Assembly (NCBI GenBank): GCA_035968315.1
Contig: JAVYIN010000011.1
Location: 21,076 to 85,075 of the forward strand
From: Nitrospira sp.
GTDB lineage: Bacteria; Nitrospirota; Nitrospiria; Nitrospirales; Nitrospiraceae
DNA length: 64,000 nt
Direction: 5' to 3'
Shown: piece by piece, positions 32,752-41,249 of the stretch
Layout: each line of letters opens with the position of its first letter
Numbering within the stretch: position 1 is the stretch's first letter
The notes under the pieces: generated by a model
The model's input: the letters and a program-made list of their open reading frames with translations, nothing else
What the model was told of the DNA's origin: nothing
Database searches by the model: none
Position numbers and translations under genes: made by a program

Positions 32752-33264
32752 ATGCATTTAACACCGCTCGACATTCAACAGATGGTATTTCAGACAAAGC
32801 TTCGCGGCTACGATCGTGAGGAAGTGAGCCGGTTTCTGGAGGAGATCGCGCAGACCGTCGAGGCGCTCAATCGGGACAACGCGCAACTGCGGGAGCGGAT
32901 TGCGGCCGCGGAGCAGCAGGTGTCGGAGTTGAAGCGGACGGAAACTACCTTGTCGAATACGCTGGTGGCGGCGCAATCCCTGGCTGAAGATGTGAAACGC
33001 AGCGCGCAGCGCGAGGCTGAGCTGGTGATCAAAGAGGCGGAGTTCAAAGCCGGGGAGGTCATTCGCCAAGCCCGCGTAGACCTGGCCGATACCCAACGGG
33101 ACCTCTCGCAGTTACAGAAACAGCGGTTCTTGATGCTGGAGCGGATGCGCGCGACGCTGCATACCTTTGAGCGCATGCTTGATGTCGAGGCGGCTGAAGC
33201 CTATCAGGATCATGCCGGCGTGCCGGAAGAGAAAATGGAAGGCGAGTCGAGCCCCGCCCGGTAG
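32752..33264 (+). CDS. divIVA: DivIVA-domain protein
   Basis: This 170-residue, almost wholly coiled-coil protein starts with the DivIVA lipid-binding domain: LTPLDIQQMVFQTKLRGYDREEVSRFLEEI, in which the FxxxxRGYD-x-x-EV pattern is diagnostic. DivIVA proteins sense negatively curved membrane at poles and septa and recruit growth or division factors. They are classic in Gram-positives; here one closes a Gram-negative dcw cluster. A GGGGGG-type site precedes the ATG. Confidence 0.85.
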   Translation: MHLTPLDIQQMVFQTKLRGYDREEVSRFLEEIAQTVEALNRDNAQLRERIAAAEQQVSELKRTETTLSNTLVAAQSLAEDVKRSAQREAELVIKEAEFKAGEVIRQARVDLADTQRDLSQLQKQRFLMLERMRATLHTFERMLDVEAAEAYQDHAGVPEEKMEGESSPAR

Positions 33265-33281
33265 GTATGTCGGGCGTGGGG
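33252..33281 (+). terminator. Terminator-like hairpin at the end of the dcw cluster
   Basis: CCCC-GCCCG (33252-33260) pairs with CGGGC-GT-GGGG (33271-33281) around a ten-base loop. There are nine base pairs with a two-base bulge, overlapping the divIVA stop codon. No U-run follows, so efficiency is uncertain. Confidence 0.4.
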
Positions 33282-33375
33282 TGCCGTGTGATTCCAGATG
33301 TTCCGGTGTTGTTCGCCGGTTCCAGCCGGTCCGTACCATGCCCAGTCTCTCGTTCGAGTGAGTGATCTGCTCATC

Positions 33376-34512
33376 ATGCCCGTTTCTCCAGCTATCCAAG
33401 CGGCTCTTGATGCAGCCGTGCGAGACGGGGTTTTCCCTGGCGCTGTGCTTGCCGTGCGCAAAGGCGGCTCTCCGATTCAGGTGGCCTGCGCAGGCCACCT
33501 CTCCACACATCCGCCGGGCGAGGCGGTTACGGCGTCGGCCATCTACGATCTCGCGTCCCTGACGAAGCCGCTGGCGACGGTGACGGCCATCGCGCTCTTG
33601 GTTCAGGAGGGGCGCTGTCATCTTGAGGATTCTGTCGAAGCGCTTCTTCCTGAATGCGCCGGTGTTCCAATCGGGGGTGCCACGGTGCGGCATTTGCTGA
33701 CACACAGCTCCGGCTTGCCTGGGTGGCGAGGGTATTATGAGCGGCTCAGTCCTGCCGCAACTATTCCTGCGACAGAAGAGGCCAGGGGGAAGGCCCGACA
33801 AGCCGTATTGCCGCTTGTGTGTGGTGAAGCGCTGATCTATGAGCGCGGGGCGCGAAGCCTCTATAGCGATATCGGGTTTATCTTGTTGGGTCTCATCGTC
33901 GAACGATGCAGCGGGATGCACTTAGATCGGTTTTTCGATGTTCGTATCGCTCGGCTCGCGGGTGCCGGCGTATTGCGATTTATTCCTGTGGAGGATTTGG
34001 CGGCAGTCCGACAAGGCGGTGGGGTTGCGCACGGAGGCATCGCGCCGACAGAAGTGGATTCCTGGCGGGGCCGGCTGCTGTGCGGAGAAGTGCACGATGA
34101 AAATGCGGCGGCCTTAGGTGGCGTTGCAGGTCATGCGGGCCTCTTTGGGACAGCGGAATCGGTGTTAGCCGTCACGGGGGGGTGGCTTCGAGCGTACAGT
34201 GGGCAGCCATCGTGGCTTGACTCCGCAATAGTTCGTGCGTTTACCGCCCGGCAACAGCGAATTCCAGGATCGAGTTGGGCCTTGGGATGGGATACCCCCT
34301 CGTCTCCCTCCTCATCCGGACAGTATTTCTCTGCGAGCTCGTTCGGCCATCTCGGATATACCGGCACGTCCCTCTGGATCGATCCGGATAAGGAATTAGA
34401 GGTGGTGTTGCTCTCGAACCGGGTGCATCCGACAAGAAAAAACGATCTTATCCGGGCGTTTCGCCCGACGATTCATGATGTTGTGTGGCGGGAATATGCC
34501 GGAACTCGTTAG
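33376..34512 (+). CDS. Beta-lactamase-fold serine hydrolase (class C / EstB-like)
   Basis: This 378-residue serine hydrolase of the beta-lactamase/transpeptidase-like superfamily has the nucleophile motif SLTK (in IYDLASLTKPLATV), the second motif YSD in RSLYSDIGF, and HLGYTG near the C-terminus in the place of KTG. Such proteins are usually esterases, D-aminopeptidases or peptidoglycan-related hydrolases rather than resistance enzymes. No signal peptide is evident. Start at ATG 33376 is tentative; GTG 33358 is possible. It converges on the next gene with a four-base stop overlap (TTAG). Confidence 0.8.
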   Translation: MPVSPAIQAALDAAVRDGVFPGAVLAVRKGGSPIQVACAGHLSTHPPGEAVTASAIYDLASLTKPLATVTAIALLVQEGRCHLEDSVEALLPECAGVPIGGATVRHLLTHSSGLPGWRGYYERLSPAATIPATEEARGKARQAVLPLVCGEALIYERGARSLYSDIGFILLGLIVERCSGMHLDRFFDVRIARLAGAGVLRFIPVEDLAAVRQGGGVAHGGIAPTEVDSWRGRLLCGEVHDENAAALGGVAGHAGLFGTAESVLAVTGGWLRAYSGQPSWLDSAIVRAFTARQQRIPGSSWALGWDTPSSPSSSGQYFSASSFGHLGYTGTSLWIDPDKELEVVLLSNRVHPTRKNDLIRAFRPTIHDVVWREYAGTR

Positions 34513-34826
34513 GCCGGATCGGGGTAATCGACCCACGTTTCCTTCTCGGCGAGATAGCGGGTCCCTTTGAAATTGGCTCTGGTGCGGATCCGTACGAATC
34601 CGAGCCCCTGCAGTTTCTCGACGAGGGTGCGCACCGCTGCGCCAATGGTTTGATGGGATTCGCCCTGAACGGTCAAGGCTTCATACATGACCTTGGCGGT
34701 ATAGCCCGAGCCTGTGCGACTGACCAGCACCGCCCGGCTGAAATAGCGATCGCTGGGATCGACGCCTTCCAGTTGATGCTTTTCGACCAAGCCTTCTTTC
34801 TTCAAGATTAAGGGCAGCGCGCTCAT
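34509..34826 (-). CDS. Conserved hypothetical protein (105 residues)
   Basis: I do not recognise this small protein. It starts at ATG 34826 with GGAGG five bases upstream. It has no transmembrane segment or cysteine, is predicted alpha/beta with an even charge mix, and contains a central ALTVQGESHQTIGAAVRTLV helix and a C-terminal RTRANFKGTRYLAEKETW strand region. The good ribosome binding site, intact frame and 3' overlap with the serine hydrolase argue that it is real. It lies head-to-head with pgsA across a 140-base gap. Confidence 0.6.
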   Translation of the reverse strand: MSALPLILKKEGLVEKHQLEGVDPSDRYFSRAVLVSRTGSGYTAKVMYEALTVQGESHQTIGAAVRTLVEKLQGLGFVRIRTRANFKGTRYLAEKETWVDYPDPA

Positions 34827-34899
34827 CGGGTCCTCCACAGGGTTCAAGCATGACAGGGAGGTCGAATTATAGGCGGCCTGGCGCTCGACTGCAACCGCG

Positions 34900-34929
34900 T
34901 TGACAAGCTGGAAATACCCTCACTAAGAT
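34900..34929 (+). promoter_or_regulatory. Sigma70-type promoter of pgsA
   Basis: TTGACA (34900-34905), an 18-base spacer and TAAGAT (34924-34929) lie about 40 bases upstream of the pgsA ATG. Confidence 0.55.
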
Positions 34930-34970
34930 GCCGTTCTGCCCGGTAATGGCAGAGACTCAATCGCGGTCTC

Positions 34971-35513
34971 ATGAATATACCCAACAGCTTAACGATTTTG
35001 CGGATCTTTTTGATCCCTGTCTATATGGGGTTCATGACCTATGGGCGGTACGGTGCAGCGCTGGTCACGCTGCTGTGTGCCGGGGTTACAGACGTGTTGG
35101 ACGGGCTGATTGCGCGCAGGACGAACCAGCGAACGAAACTTGGTGAAATTCTCGACCCCCTTGCCGACAAGCTGCTCCTGACCTCGTCGTTTCTGACACT
35201 TGCGGTGCTGCATCTCGTGCCTTCCTGGGTGGTGATTATCGTGGTCAGCCGGGATGTCATGCTGCTGCTTGGCACGGCGGTGGCACATGTGACGAATTCG
35301 CCCGTTGATATCACGCCGACTTGGCTCGGGAAAGGCACCACGTTATTTCAATTGGGTTATGTCGGGTTCGTGGTCTTCACCGCCTGGCATGGCTCCCATC
35401 AGAAGTCCCTGTTTCCCCTCCTTCTCCTGATGGTGGCATTCACGCTGGCCTCAGGATTCCATTACCTCTACCGAGGGTATCGCCATACTCAGGCTGTGGG
35501 CACGGCTGAATAA
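34971..35513 (+). CDS. pgsA: CDP-diacylglycerol:glycerol-3-phosphate 3-phosphatidyltransferase
   Basis: PgsA makes phosphatidylglycerol phosphate in the inner membrane. This 180-residue protein has four to six transmembrane helices and starts NIPNSLTILRI, typical of PgsA. It has the complete CDP-alcohol phosphatidyltransferase motif beginning DVLDGLIARR and ending GEILDPLADK. It is much shorter than, and only distantly related to, the family member at the window start. A sigma70-like promoter lies upstream. Confidence 0.93.
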   Translation: MNIPNSLTILRIFLIPVYMGFMTYGRYGAALVTLLCAGVTDVLDGLIARRTNQRTKLGEILDPLADKLLLTSSFLTLAVLHLVPSWVVIIVVSRDVMLLLGTAVAHVTNSPVDITPTWLGKGTTLFQLGYVGFVVFTAWHGSHQKSLFPLLLLMVAFTLASGFHYLYRGYRHTQAVGTAE

Positions 35514-35576
35514 AAATCCGGGATGGTTTTGCTGGCATGCTCCGTGCGCCTGCTTCGTACGGAAAGCGCATTTATT

Positions 35577-35605
35577 TTGACAGGTTTTTGCCCCCCCCGT
35601 AGACT
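35577..35605 (+). promoter_or_regulatory. Promoter of pilC with a C8 tract in the spacer
   Basis: TTGACA (35577-35582), a 17-base spacer and TAGACT (35600-35605). Eight consecutive C residues (35591-35598) lie within the spacer, so slippage would change the -35 to -10 distance. Confidence 0.5.
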
Positions 35606-35669
35606 CACTCCATAGTCGCGCCATCTATTTCCCAACCGGCTCACCGAGCCATAACAGGATGACACGCCC

Positions 35670-36884
35670 ATGGCCACTTTTGCGTATGTTGGACGAACCA
35701 AGTCTGGGTCAGTGAAGAAGGGCGAACTCGTCGCCAAGACTCGCGATGAGGCCGTGGATCAATTGCGGAAGCAAAGTGTGGTGGTGACTAGCCTGGAGGA
35801 AAAATCCGGGAAGGACGGGTTTAGTTTGAGTTTCGGGTCCGGAATGACGGACAAGGATCTGGTGATTTTCACGCGTCAATTCGGAACAATGATCAACGCA
35901 GGACTCCCGCTGATTCAGTGCCTCGAAATCCTCTCCACCCAGTCAGAGAATGCGGCGCTCCGAAAGGCTGTCGGAGAGATCAAGGTGCAAGTCGAGGGCG
36001 GCTCGACGTTCTCCGATGCGCTTCGCAAGCATCCGAAAGTGTTTGACGATTTATACATTAACATGGTGCATGCCGGTGAGGTGGGCGGCTTGCTTGATAC
36101 CATTTTGGCGCGATTGTCGAAGCACATTGAAAAGGCCATGAAGCTGAAGGGACAAATCAAGAGTGCGATGGTCTATCCCGCTGCGATTGTCGGCATCGCG
36201 ACCATCGTTATTACGGTGTTAATGATCTGGGTGATTCCGGTATTCGAAAAGATGTTCAAGGAAATGTCGGGCGGCAAGATGGCGTTGCCGGGTCCGACAC
36301 AGCTGGTCATTGATATGAGCAATTTCGCCCAGGCCTATTGGTACATCATTTTAGGGTCGATCATTGCCGCCGTAGTGATGTTCAAGAAATACTATTCGAC
36401 CACCCAGGGCCGCTATACCGTTGACAAGTTTGTTTTGAAGCTGCCGGTGTTTGGGGACTTGATTAGAAAAGCCTCCGTCGCAAAGTTCACACGCACATTG
36501 GGGACCTTGCTGACCAGCGGCGTGCCGCTCTTGGAGGCCTTGTCGATCTGTGCAAAGACGTCTGGGAATAAGGTTATCGAGGGCACGCTCATGGAAGCGA
36601 GGGTTAGCATCAGCGGAGGGAAAACGATCGCGGAGCCCCTGGCCAAGAGCGAGGTGTTTCCTAAGATGGTGACGCATATGATTTCAGTCGGCGAATCGAC
36701 GGGCGCGCTTGACAACATGCTTGGCAAGATCGCCGACTTTTATGAAGATGAAGTCGATCAAGCGGTGACGAACCTCACGGCCTTGTTGGAGCCGATGATG
36801 ATGGTGTTTCTCGGTGTGACGGTGGGATTTATCGTAATTGCCATGTACCTGCCTATTTTCTCAATGGCTTCGGCCATCGGATAG
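35670..36884 (+). CDS. pilC: Type IV pilus inner-membrane platform protein
   Basis: PilC (GspF superfamily) is the inner-membrane platform that couples the assembly ATPases to pilin polymerisation. The protein of 404 residues carries two copies of the T2SSF domain. The first starts at about residue 68 (FTRQFGTMINAGLPLIQCLEIL) and the second at about 270 (FTRTLGTLLTSGVPLLEALSI). Transmembrane helices are at about 172-192, 222-242 and 375-397. The N-terminal ATFAYVGRTKSG is typical. A promoter with a C8 spacer tract is upstream, and pilS/pilR follow. Confidence 0.95.
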   Translation: MATFAYVGRTKSGSVKKGELVAKTRDEAVDQLRKQSVVVTSLEEKSGKDGFSLSFGSGMTDKDLVIFTRQFGTMINAGLPLIQCLEILSTQSENAALRKAVGEIKVQVEGGSTFSDALRKHPKVFDDLYINMVHAGEVGGLLDTILARLSKHIEKAMKLKGQIKSAMVYPAAIVGIATIVITVLMIWVIPVFEKMFKEMSGGKMALPGPTQLVIDMSNFAQAYWYIILGSIIAAVVMFKKYYSTTQGRYTVDKFVLKLPVFGDLIRKASVAKFTRTLGTLLTSGVPLLEALSICAKTSGNKVIEGTLMEARVSISGGKTIAEPLAKSEVFPKMVTHMISVGESTGALDNMLGKIADFYEDEVDQAVTNLTALLEPMMMVFLGVTVGFIVIAMYLPIFSMASAIG

Positions 36885-37075
36885 TGTGTGGTGGTTTGCA
36901 GCCCGTGCTTTGGAAGTGTTCTGATGCGGGTGAGTGAGGCTTGTTGGGGCGTGAGTGTGTCTTGCTCCTGCTGAGTCTACGCAGTGCGGACTCAATTCCG
37001 AGAGGCGATTCCCACGGACTTGTGGCCAGTGCCTCAACCGAATGAGCGATGGTTTGCGCTGAAACCGGAGCACCA

Positions 37076-38767
37076 ATGGGCGATCTTAGAGCGAGGATCC
37101 AGTGGCTGATTGGGCTGCGGGTCCTTGTGGTTACTCTGCTGCTGGGCTTGTCTCTCACTTTCCAAGTCACGAACGGCGAGCGGGTAGAAACATTTTACGC
37201 GCTCATCATCCTCACCTACGCCATCACGATTCCCTATGCGGTTCTGCTTCGGACGCTCACGGGGGCGGAAGCGTTGGTCCTGTTTGCCTGGATTCAAATT
37301 GGAATCGATGCCTTGCTTGAAACCGTTCTCATTGCGAGGACGGGAGGAGTCGAGAGCCCGTTTGCCGTGCTCTATGTCATCTCCATCACGTTGGCGAGTC
37401 TGGTGCCTCGCCGTCGCGTTGGGCTCTTAGCGGCGAGCCTCTGTATCATTCTTTTTGGAGTGCTGGTCAATGTTCAGCTCTATGGGCTCGTCGAAGTCTG
37501 GGGGTGGCTGCCAAGGACGCGGCTGAGCGCTCCGGAATCGCTCCAGACCTTCGGTGTGTATGGGCTTGCCTTTCTGGTGGTGGGTTTGCTCAGCGGTGCG
37601 TTGGTGGATCAACTCCAACAGGCCGATCATTCATTGCGGGAAAAGGAACAGGGGCTGAATCGCCTGCAGGCGTTTCATGAGAATATCGTCTACAGCATCA
37701 GCAGCGGGGTGTTCACCACGGACGAGGGCGGGCGAATTACGTCATTCAATCCCGCGGCACAGGAAGCGACTGGGTATTCGCTTGACCAGGTGCGGGGACG
37801 TCGCTGGGAGGAAGTCTTCAATTGGCATCCCGATCGGCCGGCGGATGAGTTGGGTGAGGAGGATTCGCATCGGCGGTTCGAAGTCGAAAGCAAGCGGGCC
37901 GACGGCAATCGCCTGATCCTCGGGATGACGCTCTCGCCGCTCCATGAACAGGGGCGTGCGACAGGGTTGGTCGGTGTCTTCAAGGACCTGACGCAAATTC
38001 GAGATCTCGAAGAGGAAATGCAGCGAAAAGAATGGCTGGCCAGCCTGGGAGAGATGTCTGCCGGGATGGCGCACGAAATTCGTAATCCGCTGGGGGCGCT
38101 GGCCGGGGCGATGCAGATGTTGCGCAAAGATCTCCAGGGCGATGACACGAGCCAGCGGCTGATGGATATTGCGGTCCGTGAGGCCACCAGGCTGGACACG
38201 ATTATTACCGAATTTCTCCAATATGCGCGCCCGCCGGCCCTGAATTTGGCCGAGCACGATTTGAACAAAGTCCTTGCTGAGACATTGGATCTGGTACAAC
38301 ATGAAGCGCGGGCCAGAAAAAACATCACGATCGTAACGGCGCTTGCGGCGGAGTCCCTCGGCAGGCAGGTGGATCAGGATCAGATGAAACAGGTGTTCTG
38401 GAACTTGGCGACGAATGCGTTTGATGCCATGCCCAAGGGCGGTCAGCTGACGATCGCGACCGGATGCCGGGTGATCGATGTTGGCGGACGGAAGGGGGAT
38501 GTCGTCGAAATCTCGTTTCAGGATACAGGGGAAGGAATCCCCAAGGCCAATCTCGACAAGATTTTCCTCCCGTTTTTTACGACCAAGAAGCAAGGGTCCG
38601 GATTGGGACTGGCGGCAGTTCATCGGATCGTGGACTTGCATGGAGGATGGATTAAGGTGGAAAGCCGGGAGCGTGAAGGCTCTCGATTCGTCGTGTGTTT
38701 GCCGCATTCGGCGGAAGTTGGTGTGCGGCTTCGGCACGAAGGCAGGGAACCGTGGAAAAGATCTTAG
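37076..38767 (+). CDS. pilS: Two-component sensor histidine kinase of the PilS type
   Basis: This 563-residue protein has six transmembrane helices in the first ~185 residues. A PAS domain follows (about 205-320, FHENIVYSISSGVFTTDEGGR), then a HisKA domain with the phospho-accepting His in MAHEIRNPLG. The HATPase domain has N-box NLATNAFDAM, DTGEGIP and GSGLGLA. This is the PilS/NtrB architecture. With PilR it controls sigma54-dependent pilin transcription in response to membrane pilin level. ATG 37076 has GGAG upstream; ATG 37049 is nine codons longer. Confidence 0.88.
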   Translation: MGDLRARIQWLIGLRVLVVTLLLGLSLTFQVTNGERVETFYALIILTYAITIPYAVLLRTLTGAEALVLFAWIQIGIDALLETVLIARTGGVESPFAVLYVISITLASLVPRRRVGLLAASLCIILFGVLVNVQLYGLVEVWGWLPRTRLSAPESLQTFGVYGLAFLVVGLLSGALVDQLQQADHSLREKEQGLNRLQAFHENIVYSISSGVFTTDEGGRITSFNPAAQEATGYSLDQVRGRRWEEVFNWHPDRPADELGEEDSHRRFEVESKRADGNRLILGMTLSPLHEQGRATGLVGVFKDLTQIRDLEEEMQRKEWLASLGEMSAGMAHEIRNPLGALAGAMQMLRKDLQGDDTSQRLMDIAVREATRLDTIITEFLQYARPPALNLAEHDLNKVLAETLDLVQHEARARKNITIVTALAAESLGRQVDQDQMKQVFWNLATNAFDAMPKGGQLTIATGCRVIDVGGRKGDVVEISFQDTGEGIPKANLDKIFLPFFTTKKQGSGLGLAAVHRIVDLHGGWIKVESREREGSRFVVCLPHSAEVGVRLRHEGREPWKRS

Positions 38768-40134
38768 TCGTCGACGACGAACAGAGCCTGCGAGAGGTCT
38801 TGAGCATCATGCTCAAACGGGCGGGGTATGCGGTCACGAGTGTAGCCGACGGCGAAGAGGCAATCGAGCAGCTCCAGAAGGAAATATTCGACCTCGTCAT
38901 TACCGATCTGCGCATGCCCAAGGTCGATGGGATGGAGGTGCTCAGGGCGGTCAAGTCGGCTTCGCCGGAAACGGTGGTCTTGATCATCACCGCCTTTGCG
39001 ACGGCCGATTCCGCCGTTGAGGCGATGAAGCAGGGTGCCTACGATTATTTGACGAAGCCGTTTCAGGTCGATGAAGTGCAGATGATCATCCGCAACGCGC
39101 TCGAAAAGCGCCGGCTGACGGCTGAAAACATTCTGCTGAAACGGGAGATGGCGAGCCAATCGTCGTTTGCCCAACTGGTCGGCCAAAGCGATGCCATGCA
39201 GAAAGTGTTTGATATTGTGAGAAAGGTGGCCGACTCCAAAAGCAATGTCCTGATTTGCGGGGAAAGCGGAACGGGGAAAGAGTTGGTCGCGCGGGCCATT
39301 CACTACAATAGCGTGCGCAGTGTCAGGCCTTTCGTCGCGGTCAATTGCAGCGCCGTGCCGGAGACCTTGTTGGAGAGTGAGCTCTTCGGCCATATGAAGG
39401 GGTCGTTTACGGGCGCCATTTCCAATAAGGCCGGGTTGTTTGAAGTCGCCGATGGCGGGACAATTTTTCTCGATGAGATCGGGGATACGACTCCGACGAT
39501 CCAGGTGAAGCTGTTGCGGGTGATTCAGGAGCGGGAATTTCGCCGTGTTGGTGGAAGTCAGGATGTGAAGGTGGATGTGCGGATCGTGGCCGCCACGAAC
39601 AAGGATCTTGAGAAAGCCGTGGCTGACGGGTCGTTCCGGGAAGATCTCTATTATCGACTGGATGTCATCCCGATCCGGCTTCCACCGCTCCGGCTTCGGG
39701 CCGGTGACATCCCCTTATTGGTTACTCATTTCCTCGAACGTTTTTCAAAGGAGAGCGGCAAACCGGCGCCGACTCTTACGGCAGAGGCGATGCACGTGCT
39801 TCTTGGCCACGAATGGCGGGGGAATGTTCGTGAGCTGGAAAACCTGATCGAGCGGGTGGTGGCGTTTTCCACGGGAGTGCCAGTGACGGAGCAGGATGTC
39901 CGTGGGTGGCTCCACCGGTCCGTGTCCCCGCAGTCGCAAGGGGTGCCCGCAGAACTGCCTGAAGATGGGCTGGATCTGGAGGGAATGATCAGCGGGATTG
40001 AAAAAGAGTTGCTGCTCAAAGCCCTAGAGCGCTCGAAGTGGGTCAAGAAAAAAGCCGCCCGGTTGCTCAAGCTCAATACGCGGTCGTTCCGCTACCGGCT
40101 TGAGAAGTATGCTATAAAAGGAGGTCGTGACTAA
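38752..40134 (+). CDS. pilR: Sigma54-dependent response regulator of the PilR type
   Basis: This NtrC-family activator has 460 residues. The receiver domain has phospho-accepting Asp52 in VITDLRMP. The AAA+ domain has Walker A GESGTGKE, the sigma54-contacting loop GSFTGA (canonical GAFTGA with Ser in place of the first Ala) and GGTIFLDEIGD. A Fis-type helix-turn-helix lies at the end (KKKAARLLKLNTRSFRYRLEK). It overlaps pilS by 16 bases, so the pair is co-translated. Its expected target is a sigma54 pilin promoter, which is not in this window. Confidence 0.92.
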   Translation: MEKILVVDDEQSLREVLSIMLKRAGYAVTSVADGEEAIEQLQKEIFDLVITDLRMPKVDGMEVLRAVKSASPETVVLIITAFATADSAVEAMKQGAYDYLTKPFQVDEVQMIIRNALEKRRLTAENILLKREMASQSSFAQLVGQSDAMQKVFDIVRKVADSKSNVLICGESGTGKELVARAIHYNSVRSVRPFVAVNCSAVPETLLESELFGHMKGSFTGAISNKAGLFEVADGGTIFLDEIGDTTPTIQVKLLRVIQEREFRRVGGSQDVKVDVRIVAATNKDLEKAVADGSFREDLYYRLDVIPIRLPPLRLRAGDIPLLVTHFLERFSKESGKPAPTLTAEAMHVLLGHEWRGNVRELENLIERVVAFSTGVPVTEQDVRGWLHRSVSPQSQGVPAELPEDGLDLEGMISGIEKELLLKALERSKWVKKKAARLLKLNTRSFRYRLEKYAIKGGRD

Positions 40135-40167
40135 GCGTTCTCCGAATCAGCAGCCATAGATTTGCCC

Positions 40168-41049
40168 GTGATCACCATCGTTGCCCCTGCCAAAGTCAAT
40201 CTCATTCTTCGTGTTCTCGACCGCCGTCCGGACGGATATCACAATCTTTGGTCCATTATGCAGACGGTGGGGCTGGAAGATGAAGTCTCGATCCGTGTCG
40301 CTCCTCATCGTTCGGATATTCGGCTCGGCTGTGATGATGCGTCACTCCGCACGGATCAATCCAACCTGGTTTATCGTGCGGCGGCAGCGGTGCTGGAGCG
40401 GTCGGGAAAATCCGTCGGCCTCGATATCTACTTGACCAAACGTATTCCGATGGGGGCCGGGCTTGGCGGGGGAAGCAGTGATGCAGCCGCGACCATCATT
40501 GGTCTGAATCGTATTCTTCATTTAGAGTGGTTGCCTGCCCAGATGGCTGAAGTGGGGCAAACGCTGGGAAGTGACGTGCCGTTTTTCCTCTATGCGCCTG
40601 CGGCGATCGTCGCAGGACGAGGCGAGGATGTGAGGCCTATTCAGCTTGCCGGCGGCCGATGGATAGTACTGGTCAATCCAGGGTTTCCGGTTGAGACGAA
40701 GTGGGCCTATCAACAGCTATCGGCTACCAGAAAAGGCCTTGAGCCGCTGTCGGAAGGACTTAGGCGGCTGGAATCACACGCGCCACTTTCATGGAATGAC
40801 GTACTGGACCTGGCAGGTAATGATTTCGAACTTCCTGTGTTTTCGGCGCATCCTGTGCTGCGGGAGATTAAAGAAGAATTGTTGGCCGCCGGCGCCGAGA
40901 TTGCTTTGTTGTCCGGCAGTGGGGCGACGGTGTTTGGGGTGTTTCGCGATGAAGCGGGAGCGCAGCAAGCGGTTGCTTGCTTTCAACCTCGCCGAGAGCT
41001 GAAGGTGTTCGCTGTGCCTGCCTGCTCTGGGCCCTTAGGCGCGCGCTGA
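40168..41049 (+). CDS. ispE: 4-diphosphocytidyl-2-C-methyl-D-erythritol kinase
   Basis: IspE is the ATP-dependent GHMP kinase of the methylerythritol phosphate (non-mevalonate) isoprenoid pathway. The protein has 293 residues. APAKVNLILRVLDRRPDGYHNL is the N-terminal substrate-binding signature, PMGAGLGGGSSDAA the ATP loop near residue 95, and the C-terminal GSGATVFGVF a third GHMP motif. GTG 40168 is chosen; TTG 40162 is two codons longer. It precedes prs, a common pairing. Confidence 0.95.
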   Translation: MITIVAPAKVNLILRVLDRRPDGYHNLWSIMQTVGLEDEVSIRVAPHRSDIRLGCDDASLRTDQSNLVYRAAAAVLERSGKSVGLDIYLTKRIPMGAGLGGGSSDAAATIIGLNRILHLEWLPAQMAEVGQTLGSDVPFFLYAPAAIVAGRGEDVRPIQLAGGRWIVLVNPGFPVETKWAYQQLSATRKGLEPLSEGLRRLESHAPLSWNDVLDLAGNDFELPVFSAHPVLREIKEELLAAGAEIALLSGSGATVFGVFRDEAGAQQAVACFQPRRELKVFAVPACSGPLGAR

Positions 41050-41078
41050 GGGGTGCAGGGGCTTTCTCTTGGGTTCGG

Positions 41079-41108
41079 TTGACAAGCAGCATGGCTTTCC
41101 GATAAATT
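41079..41108 (+). promoter_or_regulatory. Sigma70-type promoter of prs
   Basis: TTGACA (41079-41084), then ATAAAT or TAAATT (41102-41108) with a 17-18-base spacer. Transcription from here gives a ~135-base leader before the prs ATG. Confidence 0.6.
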
Positions 41109-41151
41109 CCCTCTCTTGGTTGGCTTCCTCCGCAGCAAACAGCGAAGAGGT

Positions 41152-41184
41152 GGCGGGGCTACAGTTGCCCAGCCGACGCCCGCC
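41152..41184 (+). promoter_or_regulatory. Hairpin in the prs 5' leader
   Basis: GGCGGG-GCT (41152-41160) pairs with AGC (41171-41173) and CCCGCC (41179-41184), leaving a five-base bulge on the 3' side and a ten-base loop. It lies midway in the prs leader. I do not recognise a known riboswitch. Confidence 0.35.
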
Positions 41185-41249
41185 GTAAGACGATTCGTTC
41201 ACATTATCAGTGTCTTGCATGAAAACCTGAGTGCGTTGAGAGCCGGTGG

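Noticed and set aside
36972..36994. TGAGTC/GACTCA inverted repeat downstream of pilC as a terminator
   Set aside because: Only six base pairs with an 11-base loop and no U-run; too weak to claim.
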